Assembly (NCBI RefSeq): GCF_000369625.1
Contig: NZ_KB850113.1
Coordinates: 215,850-279,849, forward strand
Length of the DNA stretch: 64,000 nt
Source: Acinetobacter variabilis
GTDB taxonomy: Bacteria > Pseudomonadota > Gammaproteobacteria > Pseudomonadales > Moraxellaceae
Direction: 5' to 3'
This document shows, one piece after another, positions 56,105 through 64,000 of the stretch. The position numbers were made by a program, and so were the translations under genes. Within the stretch, counting starts at the first letter, position 1. The number at the start of each line of letters is the position of its first letter. The notes beneath the pieces were generated by a model. That model saw nothing but the letters and a program-made list of their open reading frames with translations. It searched no databases and was not told the origin of the DNA.

Positions 56105-57889
56105 TTATTTAATATGCTCAGCAATATCAGTAAAGATCACACCTAAACCATGCGCACCAGCATCCGGATAACCCAGGCTACGATCACCCACCGTACCGGC
56201 ACGGCCCATACGCGCTACGATCTCTTTGGTGGATTCTGCACCTTGAACTGCCGCTTGAGCACCTAGAACAAAGTTTTCTTTAAAAGTCTTGTCAGTATTG
56301 GCAGACCAAGAATCTGCACATGGAGCCAGAGCATCAATCAGGGTTTTGTCACCAACCACAGCACCACGACCAAATGAACGCTCACCAGTCACTTGAATAC
56401 CTTTGACCGCAGCTTGCAGCATCTCGGCAAAATCTGCCACGCTTAGAGTTTGTTTACCTTGAATGGCTTTACTTGCTGAACGGAAGGCAGATCCCCAGAT
56501 TGGACCTGAAGCGCCACCACAATGTTCCATGATGATCATGGAGCAGTTCAGCAGGAAATCATCCATCTGTTCAGCCTGAACCAGTTCATGCCACTGGCGT
56601 TTGAGTTGTTTAAAGCCTTTAGCCACACTCATACCAAAGTCACCGTCACCTGCATGGGCATCCAGTTCACAGAAAGGCACTTCATTTTTAATGATGCAGA
56701 CACTCATCACATCCACAACATAGCGCATGTTCTCGATAGTGAACTGTTCATTGGCAATCACAGCATGTTCAGGATGTGTTTCAACATCTGTATTCACTGT
56801 ACGGGTAGCCGTTTGACCTTTGGCTGCAAACTCAAATGGCAGTACAGGTGAACCATCCATTTTAAAAGCAGGCGTATTGGCTTCTGCATCCAGATAAGTT
56901 TTTAGTTCATCATCCACAGCTAGTAGGGAAACTGATGCACCGGCCATGTCGATACTGGTCATGTAGTTGCCGACAAAGGTACGGTAAATTTTGATGCCTT
57001 TACTTGCCAGATGTTCACATACATCGTTATTGAACACATACAATTCTTGCAGTGGAGTCGTGCCAAAGCCATTTACCAGAACAGCCACTTCAGTTAGGTC
57101 AGGACGATCCAGAAATAGGTCATCGACAATACGTTGCGCCAGTTCTTTAGACGGCAGGATTTTTTCACGACGGATCCCCGGTTCACCGTGGATACCCACG
57201 CCGTATTCCATTTCATCTTCAGCTAAAATGAACGTTGGTGTGCCTTTGGCTGGAACGGTACAAGAGGTAAAGGCAAAACCAAGGCTAATCACATTATTCG
57301 CAGCTTTTTGTGCCAGTTCTTTAACACGTGCTAGTTCATACCCTTTAGAGGCAGCAGCACCGGCAATCTTATGCACGAAGATTGTACCGGCAACACCACG
57401 ACGACCGACAGTGTATAGGCTGTCTTTTACTGCGATGTCATCAGCGACTTTTACGTAATCAACTTTGATGCCATCTTCAGTCGCTAAGGCAGCACCATTC
57501 TGGAAGTTCATCATATCGCCAGAATAGTTTTTAATAATCATCAACACGCCTTTGTCAGTCGCCACTTGCTGCAAGGCTTTATAAACCTGAATTTGTGAAG
57601 GTGAGGCGAACACGTCACCACATACGGCAGCGTCCAGCATGCCTTGACCGACAAAACCGGCATGAGCAGGTTCATGACCGCTACCCCCACCACTGATCAG
57701 CGCGACATTTTGGTGTTTTTCTTTTCGAGAAATGATTTTATAAGATTCATTAAATGCCAGTTCTGGATGTGCCAGGACAAAGCCTTTGCACATTTCGACA
57801 ACGATGTTTTCAGCACCGTTCATGAGTTTCTTCATTGGAACACCAAGAGTCATTGATTTGGGAGATAAATTTATTGGTCTATTATTCAT
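56105..57889 (-). CDS. dhaK: Single-chain dihydroxyacetone kinase (DhaK-DhaL)
   Basis: This 594-residue ATP-dependent dihydroxyacetone kinase is of the Citrobacter/eukaryote type. The DhaK half (about 20-350) has ISGGGSGHEPAHAGFVG and the substrate-binding His in GIHGEPGIRREK. The DhaL half (about 390-594) has the Mg-binding DAHAGDGDFGMS, HCGGASGPIWG and GDKTLIDAL. The start is uncertain: several in-frame ATGs (57889, 57853, 57835) lack good ribosome sites. The gene is enclosed by inverted repeat units at 55993 and 57979, which suggests it is an accessory insertion. Confidence 0.88.
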   Translation of the reverse strand: MNNRPINLSPKSMTLGVPMKKLMNGAENIVVEMCKGFVLAHPELAFNESYKIISRKEKHQNVALISGGGSGHEPAHAGFVGQGMLDAAVCGDVFASPSQIQVYKALQQVATDKGVLMIIKNYSGDMMNFQNGAALATEDGIKVDYVKVADDIAVKDSLYTVGRRGVAGTIFVHKIAGAAASKGYELARVKELAQKAANNVISLGFAFTSCTVPAKGTPTFILAEDEMEYGVGIHGEPGIRREKILPSKELAQRIVDDLFLDRPDLTEVAVLVNGFGTTPLQELYVFNNDVCEHLASKGIKIYRTFVGNYMTSIDMAGASVSLLAVDDELKTYLDAEANTPAFKMDGSPVLPFEFAAKGQTATRTVNTDVETHPEHAVIANEQFTIENMRYVVDVMSVCIIKNEVPFCELDAHAGDGDFGMSVAKGFKQLKRQWHELVQAEQMDDFLLNCSMIIMEHCGGASGPIWGSAFRSASKAIQGKQTLSVADFAEMLQAAVKGIQVTGERSFGRGAVVGDKTLIDALAPCADSWSANTDKTFKENFVLGAQAAVQGAESTKEIVARMGRAGTVGDRSLGYPDAGAHGLGVIFTDIAEHIK

Positions 57890-57978
57890 GAAAGTGATGA
57901 ATTTTGCAGACTTAAAAGTGTAAAAATGAATAGTTTGGGATTGATGGGTTAGAAAAGGGGCCCATATTTGATAAATTA

Positions 57979-58078
57979 AATCTCTCCCAACCTCCCTTTT
58001 TCAAAGGGAGGGCCTGTCACGTAATTTATTTGTTTCTGTGGAGTCCCCCTCTTTGAAAAAGAAGGGCGAGGGGAGATT
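57979..58078. repeat. Two-hairpin repeat (second type), forward orientation
   Basis: The order is ctctcccaacctccctttttcaaagggagg, a spacer with gtcacgtaa, then ccccctctttgaaaaagaagggcgaggggagatt. It forms an inverted pair with 55993 around dhaKL and with 58462 around the DUF559 gene. Confidence 0.88.
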
Positions 58079-58098
58079 AAAAATAAAAGAGAATAAAA

Positions 58099-58473
58099 AT
58101 GAAACCCTACAATAAAAACTTAAAGCAAGCCTCGCGTGATTTACGCAACAACCTGACAGATGCTGAAAAGTTATTATGGTCACGACTTCGGAATAAGCAA
58201 ATTTTAGGTTTGCAGTTTTATAGGCAGAAGCCAATTTTAAATTACATTGTGGATTTTTACTGTCCCGCTGCTAACCTGGTCATTGAATGTGATGGTAGTC
58301 AGCACTTTACAGCAGAAGGCTTAGAAGCAGATCGAATTCGAGATGAGGCTTTGGCTCAACTTGGGTTTAAAGTGTTCAGATTTGATAATGGGCAATTGGT
58401 GGAGCAATTGGATAGTGTGGTGGAAGTGATTTATCAGTATTGTTTGAATCAGTTAGCTACTGAATCCCCCTAA
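58099..58473 (+). CDS. DUF559 (Vsr-like) endonuclease-type protein
   Basis: This 124-residue DUF559 protein is only distantly similar to the copy at 47864 but has the same layout. It has AEKLLWSRLRNKQILGLQF, YRQKPI, D52 in VDFYC, E63-x-D65 in VIECDGSQH, H69 and FKVFRFDNGQL. The last codons and stop (ESP-stop) come from the flanking repeat at 58462, so the C-terminus was shaped by the repeat. It lies exactly between two inverted repeat units. Nuclease function is inferred from the fold family. Confidence 0.85.
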   Translation: MKPYNKNLKQASRDLRNNLTDAEKLLWSRLRNKQILGLQFYRQKPILNYIVDFYCPAANLVIECDGSQHFTAEGLEADRIRDEALAQLGFKVFRFDNGQLVEQLDSVVEVIYQYCLNQLATESP

Positions 58474-58570
58474 ATCCCCCTTTTACAAAGGGGGACTTGC
58501 CATGAATTTGATCGCGGTTTCGGATTCGTGTGGTTCCTCCCTTTTTAAAGCGAGGTTAGGAGGGATTTTT
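58462..58570. repeat. Two-hairpin repeat (second type), reverse orientation
   Basis: This is very similar to the unit at 55993 (shared taaatcccccttttacaaag and gtgtggttcctc segments). It supplies the stop codons of the DUF559 gene on the plus strand and of the split membrane-protein gene on the minus strand. Confidence 0.88.
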
Positions 58571-59554
58571 TATTGAGAATACGAATTCACATGCTGGTGT
58601 AGCTGAATGATCAAATTTTTCGTAACGAAATTCAATTTGTTTATCATGTAAGATGTCTACAAAATTTTCCAAGCTATAAATATTATTAACTTGATCTTGA
58701 CTTAAACTAACATTAAGTGACTTTTTGAGCAGGTAGTTTATCACTTCAATGAAGATGCTTAGATGTTTGTTCATAAGATTAAGGTCATAGATAAATAGTT
58801 TAATTTTCAACTTTTTTACAATATCTTCAGTGCCTTGGATATAGTAGGTTAATGTAGAAGAATTAAACACTTCATCTAGTTTAATTAGTTTAGATCCAAA
58901 CCAAATTTCATCGCCAATATCAGAATATTTAACTTGGAGTTCATAGGCACTTAAGAAATTTTCTGCTTGATATACATTCCAGCCACTTCCCAATGGGATA
59001 GGAATATCAACTAAATTTTTCCTTTTTACATTTCTGTGTTTGATGATAGTAAATGAATCGAATAGTTGTTTATAATTTGCGATTTTATGGATTTTGATAT
59101 GATGAAACCATTCATCAATCAATTCTTCATGTGCTCTAAAATTTAAAACTAAAGAAAATTTTGTAATGGGAATGAGCTTTTTATCTTCGCCAAAAAATTG
59201 AAGTCTTACGAATATTTCTTCATATTTCATATATAAAAGGAAAACCCATAGAAATGGTAAATAAAATATTGTCAAAATGATTGGGATAAAGAAGTCTTGT
59301 AATGTTTGGAGGTTTGCAAAATTTGAGAAATCTCTAAAAAGCTTAATTAAAAAATGAACCAAAAAAATGAAAAAAATAACAGTTAATAAGTAGTCAATAA
59401 TTCTCTTAACTTTCTGCTGTTCTATACTGTCATTAGCAACAGTACTCAAAATAGCTAAAAAAGTAATAAAGGGAATAATTACTATTAATTCTATGAAAAA
59501 ATTAAATGTATGAAAATTAACAATGAATTGAAGAAGGGCAGAGTAAAACTTGAA
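58556..59554 (-). pseudogene. C-terminal part of IS-split membrane protein
   Basis: About 332 residues remain. The N-terminal part of this fragment has four hydrophobic helices (FFIELIVIIPFITFLAIL, VIFFIFLVHFLI, FFIPIILTIFYLPFLWVFLLYM), and a soluble domain follows from ~115 (FGEDKKLIPITKFSLVLNFRAHEEL). The nominal ATG at 59563 lies inside the IS30 end, so it is not the native start. The last residues KNPS and the stop come from the repeat at 58462. The other half is at 60613-60980. I do not recognise the family. Confidence 0.75.
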
Positions 59555-60612
59555 GTGCGACATAAACCACCTAATTAATTTAAAGGGTTTATGGAGTATA
59601 TAAAATTGTCATACCATCATCTTAACTTTGAAGATCGTACTGCATTAATGCTTGAGTCAAGAAAAGAAGGCTTTTCAGCCAGAAAATTTGCTGAACTCAT
59701 TAAAAGACATCCTAGTACGATCTATCGTGAGCTTAAAAGAAATAGCATCAATGACGTTTATCAAGCTCGATATGCTTCTGATAACACCTTCGCTAGACGT
59801 AGACGTGGTCACAGAAAACTCAAAATCGATTCAATCCTCTGGAAATTTATTGTTGAAGCGATCCGTTGTTTATGGTCTCCTCAGCAAATAGCAAAGCGTT
59901 TAAAGACATTTCCTGATTTGGATCAAACAATGAATGTAAGCCATACAACGATTTATTCAACGATACGAGCATTACCAAAGGGTGAGTTGAAAAAAGACTT
60001 ATTATCCTGTCTGCGTCATGAAAATAAAAAGCGAAAAGCTAACGGTGAACCTAAAAAAGATTCTATATTACAGGATATTAAAACTATTCATGAGCGCCCA
60101 GCCGAAGTTCAAGAAAGAAAAATACCGGGTCATTGGGAAGCTGATTTAATTAAAGGTAAAGACAATAAAAGTTCGATAGCAACACTTATTGAACGAAATA
60201 CACGGCTCTGTATCTTGGCAACATTACCTGATGCAAAGGCAGAATCAGTGCGCAAGGCTTTAACTGAAGCTCTGAAATATTTACCTGCAGAACTGCGTAA
60301 AACGTTGACCTATGACCGTGGACGCGAGATGGCAGAACATAAAATACTTGAAGAAGATTTAGGCATAGATGTATATTTCTGTGACCCACATTCACCCTGG
60401 CAAAAAGGCACATGCGAAAATATGAATGGTTTAATTAGGCAATATTTACCTAAAGGGATTGATTTAAATCAGGCAGATCAGCATTATTTAAATCAAGTTG
60501 CCATGTCACTGAATACTCGTCCTAGAAAAGCGTTAGATTGGCTTACACCATTAGAGAAATTTGCTCAGCTTGTTGATTATCATAAGACTTTTCAAACTGT
60601 CGCACCTCATGT
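59555..60612 (+). mobile_element. IS30-family insertion sequence
   Basis: The element interrupts a membrane-protein gene. Inverted copies of GTGCGACA are at 59555-59562 and 60598-60605. The 5-mer ttgaa lies at both outer edges (59550-59554 and 60613-60617). Collapsing it rejoins the host frame without a break (GEF then KFYSA), so it is the likely target duplication. The ends are slightly asymmetric (the right GTGCGACA lies 7 nt inside), so exact borders are uncertain by a few bases. Confidence 0.8.
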
Positions 60613-60616
60613 TTGA
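59591..60616 (+). CDS. IS30-family transposase
   Basis: This 341-residue transposase has an N-terminal HTH (RKEGFSARKFAELIKRHPSTIYREL) and a DDE domain with HWEADLIKGK, TYDRGREMAEH and CENMNGLIRQYLPKG supplying D, D and E. All are intact, so it may be functional. Its last codon and stop extend into the right target duplication, so the stop comes from the host gene sequence. Confidence 0.92.
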   Translation: MEYIKLSYHHLNFEDRTALMLESRKEGFSARKFAELIKRHPSTIYRELKRNSINDVYQARYASDNTFARRRRGHRKLKIDSILWKFIVEAIRCLWSPQQIAKRLKTFPDLDQTMNVSHTTIYSTIRALPKGELKKDLLSCLRHENKKRKANGEPKKDSILQDIKTIHERPAEVQERKIPGHWEADLIKGKDNKSSIATLIERNTRLCILATLPDAKAESVRKALTEALKYLPAELRKTLTYDRGREMAEHKILEEDLGIDVYFCDPHSPWQKGTCENMNGLIRQYLPKGIDLNQADQHYLNQVAMSLNTRPRKALDWLTPLEKFAQLVDYHKTFQTVAPHV

Positions 60617-60980
60617 ATTCGCCAAGTATACTTAAGTTTATTGATGATTTTATTGTTTTTAGAAAGAAATTTTTTGAATTTTCTCTAATTGTATTTATAT
60701 TGAATAAAGTACCTATCGCAAATGTTATATACCAAAAAAATGTGTTTTTAATCTGGCTAAAATCCCAAATTTTAAGTTGGTAGAGAAGCAATATAATCAG
60801 TGCTAGATATGAAGTGGTGAATATAATTGAAGTAATGATTTTTGTTTGAAAAAAAGCTTTGATCAAAGCTATAAGAGAATTTCTGAGCTGAGGATTTTTT
60901 AAGGAAAAAAATATTAATGCAACGATAAATATAGTTCCCCAAGTGATAGAAGCTATTTCTCTTGTATTAAATTGATCCAT
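60613..60980 (-). pseudogene. N-terminal part of IS-split membrane protein
   Basis: About 122 residues of native sequence start MDQFNTREIASITWG with three hydrophobic helices (GTIFIVALIFFSL, IITSIIFTTSYLALIILLLY, TFFWYITFAIGTLF) and run to ILGEF at the IS edge. Together with 58556-59554 it would make a polytopic protein of about 453 residues with about seven membrane helices and a C-terminal soluble domain. The frame reads on into IS sequence to 60543, but those residues are not native. Confidence 0.75.
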
Positions 60981-61037
60981 ATTAGAGATTGTCTTTAATT
61001 TTAATAACTTATCATAACTTAATTTTTAGAGCTGTTT

Positions 61038-61136
61038 AATCCCTCCCAACCTCCCTTTAAAAAAGGGAGGAGGTATAACGTAATCAATTTGATGCGTGAA
61101 ATTCCCCTCTTTGTAAAAGAGGGGTTAGGGGAGATT
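61038..61136. repeat. Two-hairpin repeat (second type), forward orientation
   Basis: The order is atccctcccaacctccctttaaaaaaggga, the spacer aggtataacgtaatcaatttgatgcg, then cccctctttgtaaaagaggggttaggggagatt. It has the same orientation as the 57979 unit. It bounds the split membrane gene on its 5' side. Confidence 0.88.
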
Positions 61137-61143
61137 CAAAATT

Positions 61144-61172
61144 AAAAATCCCCTCACTCGAGGGGATTTTTT
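61144..61172 (-). terminator. Terminator of metH
   Basis: The stem aatcccctc / gaggggatt with loop actc lies 21 nt after the metH stop, with a T run on the minus strand. Confidence 0.88.
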
Positions 61173-61192
61173 ATATCGAAACTAAATGACCC

Positions 61193-64000
61193 TTAAACCA
61201 CAGAATCATCCAAATTCGGTGCTAACCAACGTTTCGCTTCATCCAAGGTCCAACCTTTACGCTTCGCATAATCTTCTAACTGATCGCCAGAGATTTTACC
61301 TACATTAAAGTATTCAGTTTCAGGGTTTGCATAATAGAAACCGCTGACAGATGAAGGTGGCCACATTGCAAAGCTCGAAGTCAGGTAAGTACCCATCTTC
61401 TCTGTCGTACCTAACCAGTCAAACAATGGCGCTTTTTCAGAATGTTCAGGACAAGCAGGGTAGCCCGGTGCAGGACGAATACCGACATACTTTTCTTTAA
61501 TCAAATCTTCATTTGAAAGCTGTTCATCTGCTTGATAGCCCCAGAACTCTTTACGAATACGTTCGTGTAAATGCTCTGCAAATGCTTCTGCAAAACGGTC
61601 ACCCAAGGCCTGAACCATAATCGCGTTATAGTCATCGCCTTTGGCTTTATATTCCTGAGACAGCTCTTCCGCACCGAAGATCGAAACGGTAAAGCCGCCA
61701 AGGTAATCCTGAGCTACATCTTTCGGTGCAATAAAGTCAGCCAAAGAGTAATTCGCTTTACCAGTGACTTTGTCAGACTGCTGACGTAAGTGCTCGAAGG
61801 TATGCGTTACATTGCCAGCTTCATCAGTCACAGCAACCGTATCTGAACCGGTACGATTTGCAGGGTAGATGCTGAACGTTGCACGCGCATCGAAACGTTT
61901 ATTGTCGATAATATCTTTGAGCATTGCTTGTGCTTGTTCATACAAATCACGCGCTGCTTCACCTACCACTTCATCTTCAAGGATTTTCGGGAATTTGCCC
62001 GCCAGACTCCAGGAAATAAAGAATGGTGTCCAGTCGAAGTATTCAACCAAAGTTTCTAAAGGATAGTTGGTGAATGTTTCTGAACCAATGAAGTTTGGTT
62101 TTACTGGGGCATTCTTGTCGAAGTCGATTTTGAAACCATTTTCAACTGATTCAGCATAAGATAGTTTTGCTGCTTTTGGTTGCTTGTTGGCAAGACGGGT
62201 ACGGATTTTTTCATAATCCGCTGCATAGTCCGCCATTAATCGTGGTTTCATTTCAGCAGAAAGTAATTGTGTGGTCACACCTACAGCACGAGATGCATCG
62301 GCAGTATAGAACACACCATCATTTTGATATTGCGGAGAAATCTTCACCGCTGTATGCGCTTTCGATGTGGTCGCACCACCAATCATCAGTGGAATGTTAA
62401 AGCCTTTACGTTGCATTTCTTTGGCAACAAAAACCATTTCATCTAAGCTAGGTGTGATCAAACCAGATAGACCAATGATGTCAACTTTCTCATCAATTGC
62501 CGTTTGTAGAATCTTCTCACACGGCACCATCACGCCAAGGTCCACGATGTCATAACCGTTACAGCCCAGTACCACGCCCACGATATTTTTACCGATGTCG
62601 TGTACGTCGCCTTTTACTGTAGCCAGCAGGATTTTACCTTTGGCTTCGCCTTGGGTTTTTTCCGCTTCAATGAACGGGTTGAGCCAAGCCACAGCTTGCT
62701 TCATCACACGTGCAGATTTTACCACTTGCGGTAAGAACATTTTACCAGCACCGAACAGGTCGCCGACCACGTTCATACCTGCCATCAGTGGTCCTTCGAT
62801 TACATCCAGTGGACGGGCAGATTTTAAACGAGCTTCTTCAGTATCCTGGTCAATATAAGTGGTAATACCTTTGACCAGTGCATATTCAAGACGTTTTTCA
62901 ACCGGTTCATTACGCCATTCAAGACTTTCTTCAGCTTTTTGTGCACCACCTTGACCACGATATTTTTCAGCAATTTCCAGCAATTTTTCAGTTGCTTCGT
63001 TACCGCTTTCACCCTGGTTACGGTTCAGGATGACATCTTCAACGGCTGCTTTCAGTTCTTTGTCGATGTCATCATAAATCGCCAGCTGACCAGCATTCAC
63101 GATACCCATGGTTAAGCCTTGCTGGATACCGTAGTACAGGAATACCGCATGGATCGCTTCACGTACCGGCTCATTCCCACGGAAGGAGAAGGATACGTTT
63201 GAGATACCACCAGAGATCATCGCATTTGGCAGGTTCTGTTTGATCCAGCCAGTCGCTTCGATGAAATCAACTGCGTAGTTGTTATGTTCTTCAATACCGG
63301 TTGCTACCGCAAACACGTTCGGGTCAAAGATGATATCTTCAGACGGGAAGCCAACCTCATTCACCAGCACGTCATAAGAACGCTTACAGATTTCTTTTTT
63401 GCGTTCCGCAGTATCAGCCTGACCATTTTCATCAAATGCCATCACGATCACCGCAGCACCGTACTGACGGCAGAGGCGGGCACGTTCTACAAACTCGTCA
63501 TAACCTTCTTTCAGGGAAATCGAGTTAACAACCGCTTTACCTTGGACGCATTTCAGACCAGCTTCAATGATTTCCCATTTAGATGAGTCAATCATGATTG
63601 GCACACGAGAGATATCAGGTTCAGATGCGACCAGATTCAGGAAGTGCACCATCGCACCTTCTGAATCCAACATGCCTTCATCCATGTTGATGTCGATGAT
63701 CTGTGCACCGGCTTCAACCTGTTGACGCGCAACATCTAAAGCTTCGGCAAAGTTCTCTTCTTTGATCAGACGCAGGAATTTTTTCGAACCAGTGACGTTG
63801 GTACGTTCACCGACGTTAACGAACAATGAATCTTTAGTGATGTTAAATGGTTCCAAACCACTTAAACGGCATGCAGGCTCAATTTCTGGCACTTTACGCG
63901 GCGCAATACCTTCAACGGCTTGAGCAATCGCACGGATGTGATCTGGTGTCGTACCACAACAACCACCAGTGATGTTGATCAGACCACTTTCCGCAAATTC
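61193..64000 (-). CDS. metH: Cobalamin-dependent methionine synthase, N-terminus outside window
   Basis: The frame is open to the last base of the window, so the start lies beyond it; about 935 of roughly 1,230 residues are visible. The first visible residues include [11 protein letters not shown], the zinc-cysteine end of the homocysteine-binding domain. Then come the methyltetrahydrofolate domain ([14 protein letters not shown]), the cap region, the B12 domain with the axial-His motif [11 protein letters not shown], and the C-terminal adenosylmethionine reactivation domain ([20 protein letters not shown]). It makes methionine from homocysteine using methylcobalamin. The GTG at 63892 is not a start. 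Confidence 0.97.
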   Translation of the reverse strand, partial: EFAESGLINITGGCCGTTPDHIRAIAQAVEGIAPRKVPEIEPACRLSGLEPFNITKDSLFVNVGERTNVTGSKKFLRLIKEENFAEALDVARQQVEAGAQIIDINMDEGMLDSEGAMVHFLNLVASEPDISRVPIMIDSSKWEIIEAGLKCVQGKAVVNSISLKEGYDEFVERARLCRQYGAAVIVMAFDENGQADTAERKKEICKRSYDVLVNEVGFPSEDIIFDPNVFAVATGIEEHNNYAVDFIEATGWIKQNLPNAMISGGISNVSFSFRGNEPVREAIHAVFLYYGIQQGLTMGIVNAGQLAIYDDIDKELKAAVEDVILNRNQGESGNEATEKLLEIAEKYRGQGGAQKAEESLEWRNEPVEKRLEYALVKGITTYIDQDTEEARLKSARPLDVIEGPLMAGMNVVGDLFGAGKMFLPQVVKSARVMKQAVAWLNPFIEAEKTQGEAKGKILLATVKGDVHDIGKNIVGVVLGCNGYDIVDLGVMVPCEKILQTAIDEKVDIIGLSGLITPSLDEMVFVAKEMQRKGFNIPLMIGGATTSKAHTAVKISPQYQNDGVFYTADASRAVGVTTQLLSAEMKPRLMADYAADYEKIRTRLANKQPKAAKLSYAESVENGFKIDFDKNAPVKPNFIGSETFTNYPLETLVEYFDWTPFFISWSLAGKFPKILEDEVVGEAARDLYEQAQAMLKDIIDNKRFDARATFSIYPANRTGSDTVAVTDEAGNVTHTFEHLRQQSDKVTGKANYSLADFIAPKDVAQDYLGGFTVSIFGAEELSQEYKAKGDDYNAIMVQALGDRFAEAFAEHLHERIRKEFWGYQADEQLSNEDLIKEKYVGIRPAPGYPACPEHSEKAPLFDWLGTTEKMGTYLTSSFAMWPPSSVSGFYYANPETEYFNVGKISGDQLEDYAKRKGWTLDEAKRWLAPNLDDSVV

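Noticed and set aside
59555..59563. ATG at 59563 as start of the 335-residue membrane protein
   Set aside because: It lies inside the IS30 end; the native gene continues in the fragment at 60613-60980.

Overview
The window looks like a chromosome segment of an Acinetobacter species. The evidence is the AT-rich base composition, a wax ester synthase/DGAT that closely resembles A. baylyi AtfA, the otsB-otsA pair, a GatCAB operon divergent from mreBCD-maf-rng, a ThrH-type phosphatase, and tandem FadL-like porins. The species cannot be fixed from sequence reading alone. Both ends cut genes: an MFS transporter at the left (5' end missing) and metH at the right (N-terminal part missing).

Layout. 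1-5.9 kb: MFS transporter, trehalose synthesis genes otsB-otsA, a small hypothetical gene, and an SbmA/BacA-like peptide transporter. 5.97-7.28 kb: a complete IS3-family element with inverted repeats and a 3-bp target duplication, inserted between sbmA and its terminator. 7.9-15.2 kb: a lipoprotein, two tandem M13 metallopeptidases (the first lacks an internal block of about 88 residues), a secreted hypothetical protein, a YddG-like exporter and a small membrane protein. 15.3-17.3 kb: an accessory island with hairpin repeats followed by a two-gene operon, a TIR-like protein overlapping a four-helix SLATT/DUF4231-type membrane protein. This is the best candidate for an undescribed Thoeris-like anti-phage system. 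17.3-28.8 kb: core genes gatCAB, mreBCD, maf, rng, wax ester synthase, cysH, thrH. 28.8-47.7 kb: FadL paralogues, tRNA-Arg(CCU), aroP, a prpF homologue, ispA, putP, qmcA-nfeD, patatin lipoprotein, acyltransferase, AmpG-like MFS, porin, HAD hydrolase, DUF421 protein, carbonic anhydrase and a J-like protein.

47.7-49.9 kb is a second accessory patch: hairpin repeats, an intact DUF559 nuclease-like gene, the 3' remnant of another copy, two tandem 126-bp repeat units, and an AT-rich orphan with a HEPN-like Rx4H motif. 49.9-56 kb: valS, a hypothetical gene with an SDR, and a glutaminase-STAS fusion. 56-61.2 kb: repeat units of a second sequence type in alternating orientation, enclosing in turn a single-chain dihydroxyacetone kinase, another DUF559 gene, and a membrane-protein gene split by an IS30-family element. 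metH follows.

A theme across the window is that three of the four accessory patches (all except the IS3 insertion) lie beside or between DUF559-associated hairpin repeats. At one locus a DUF559 gene sits exactly between the two hairpins that otherwise form compact ~110-bp units. This suggests a small mobile element with gene-less derivatives.
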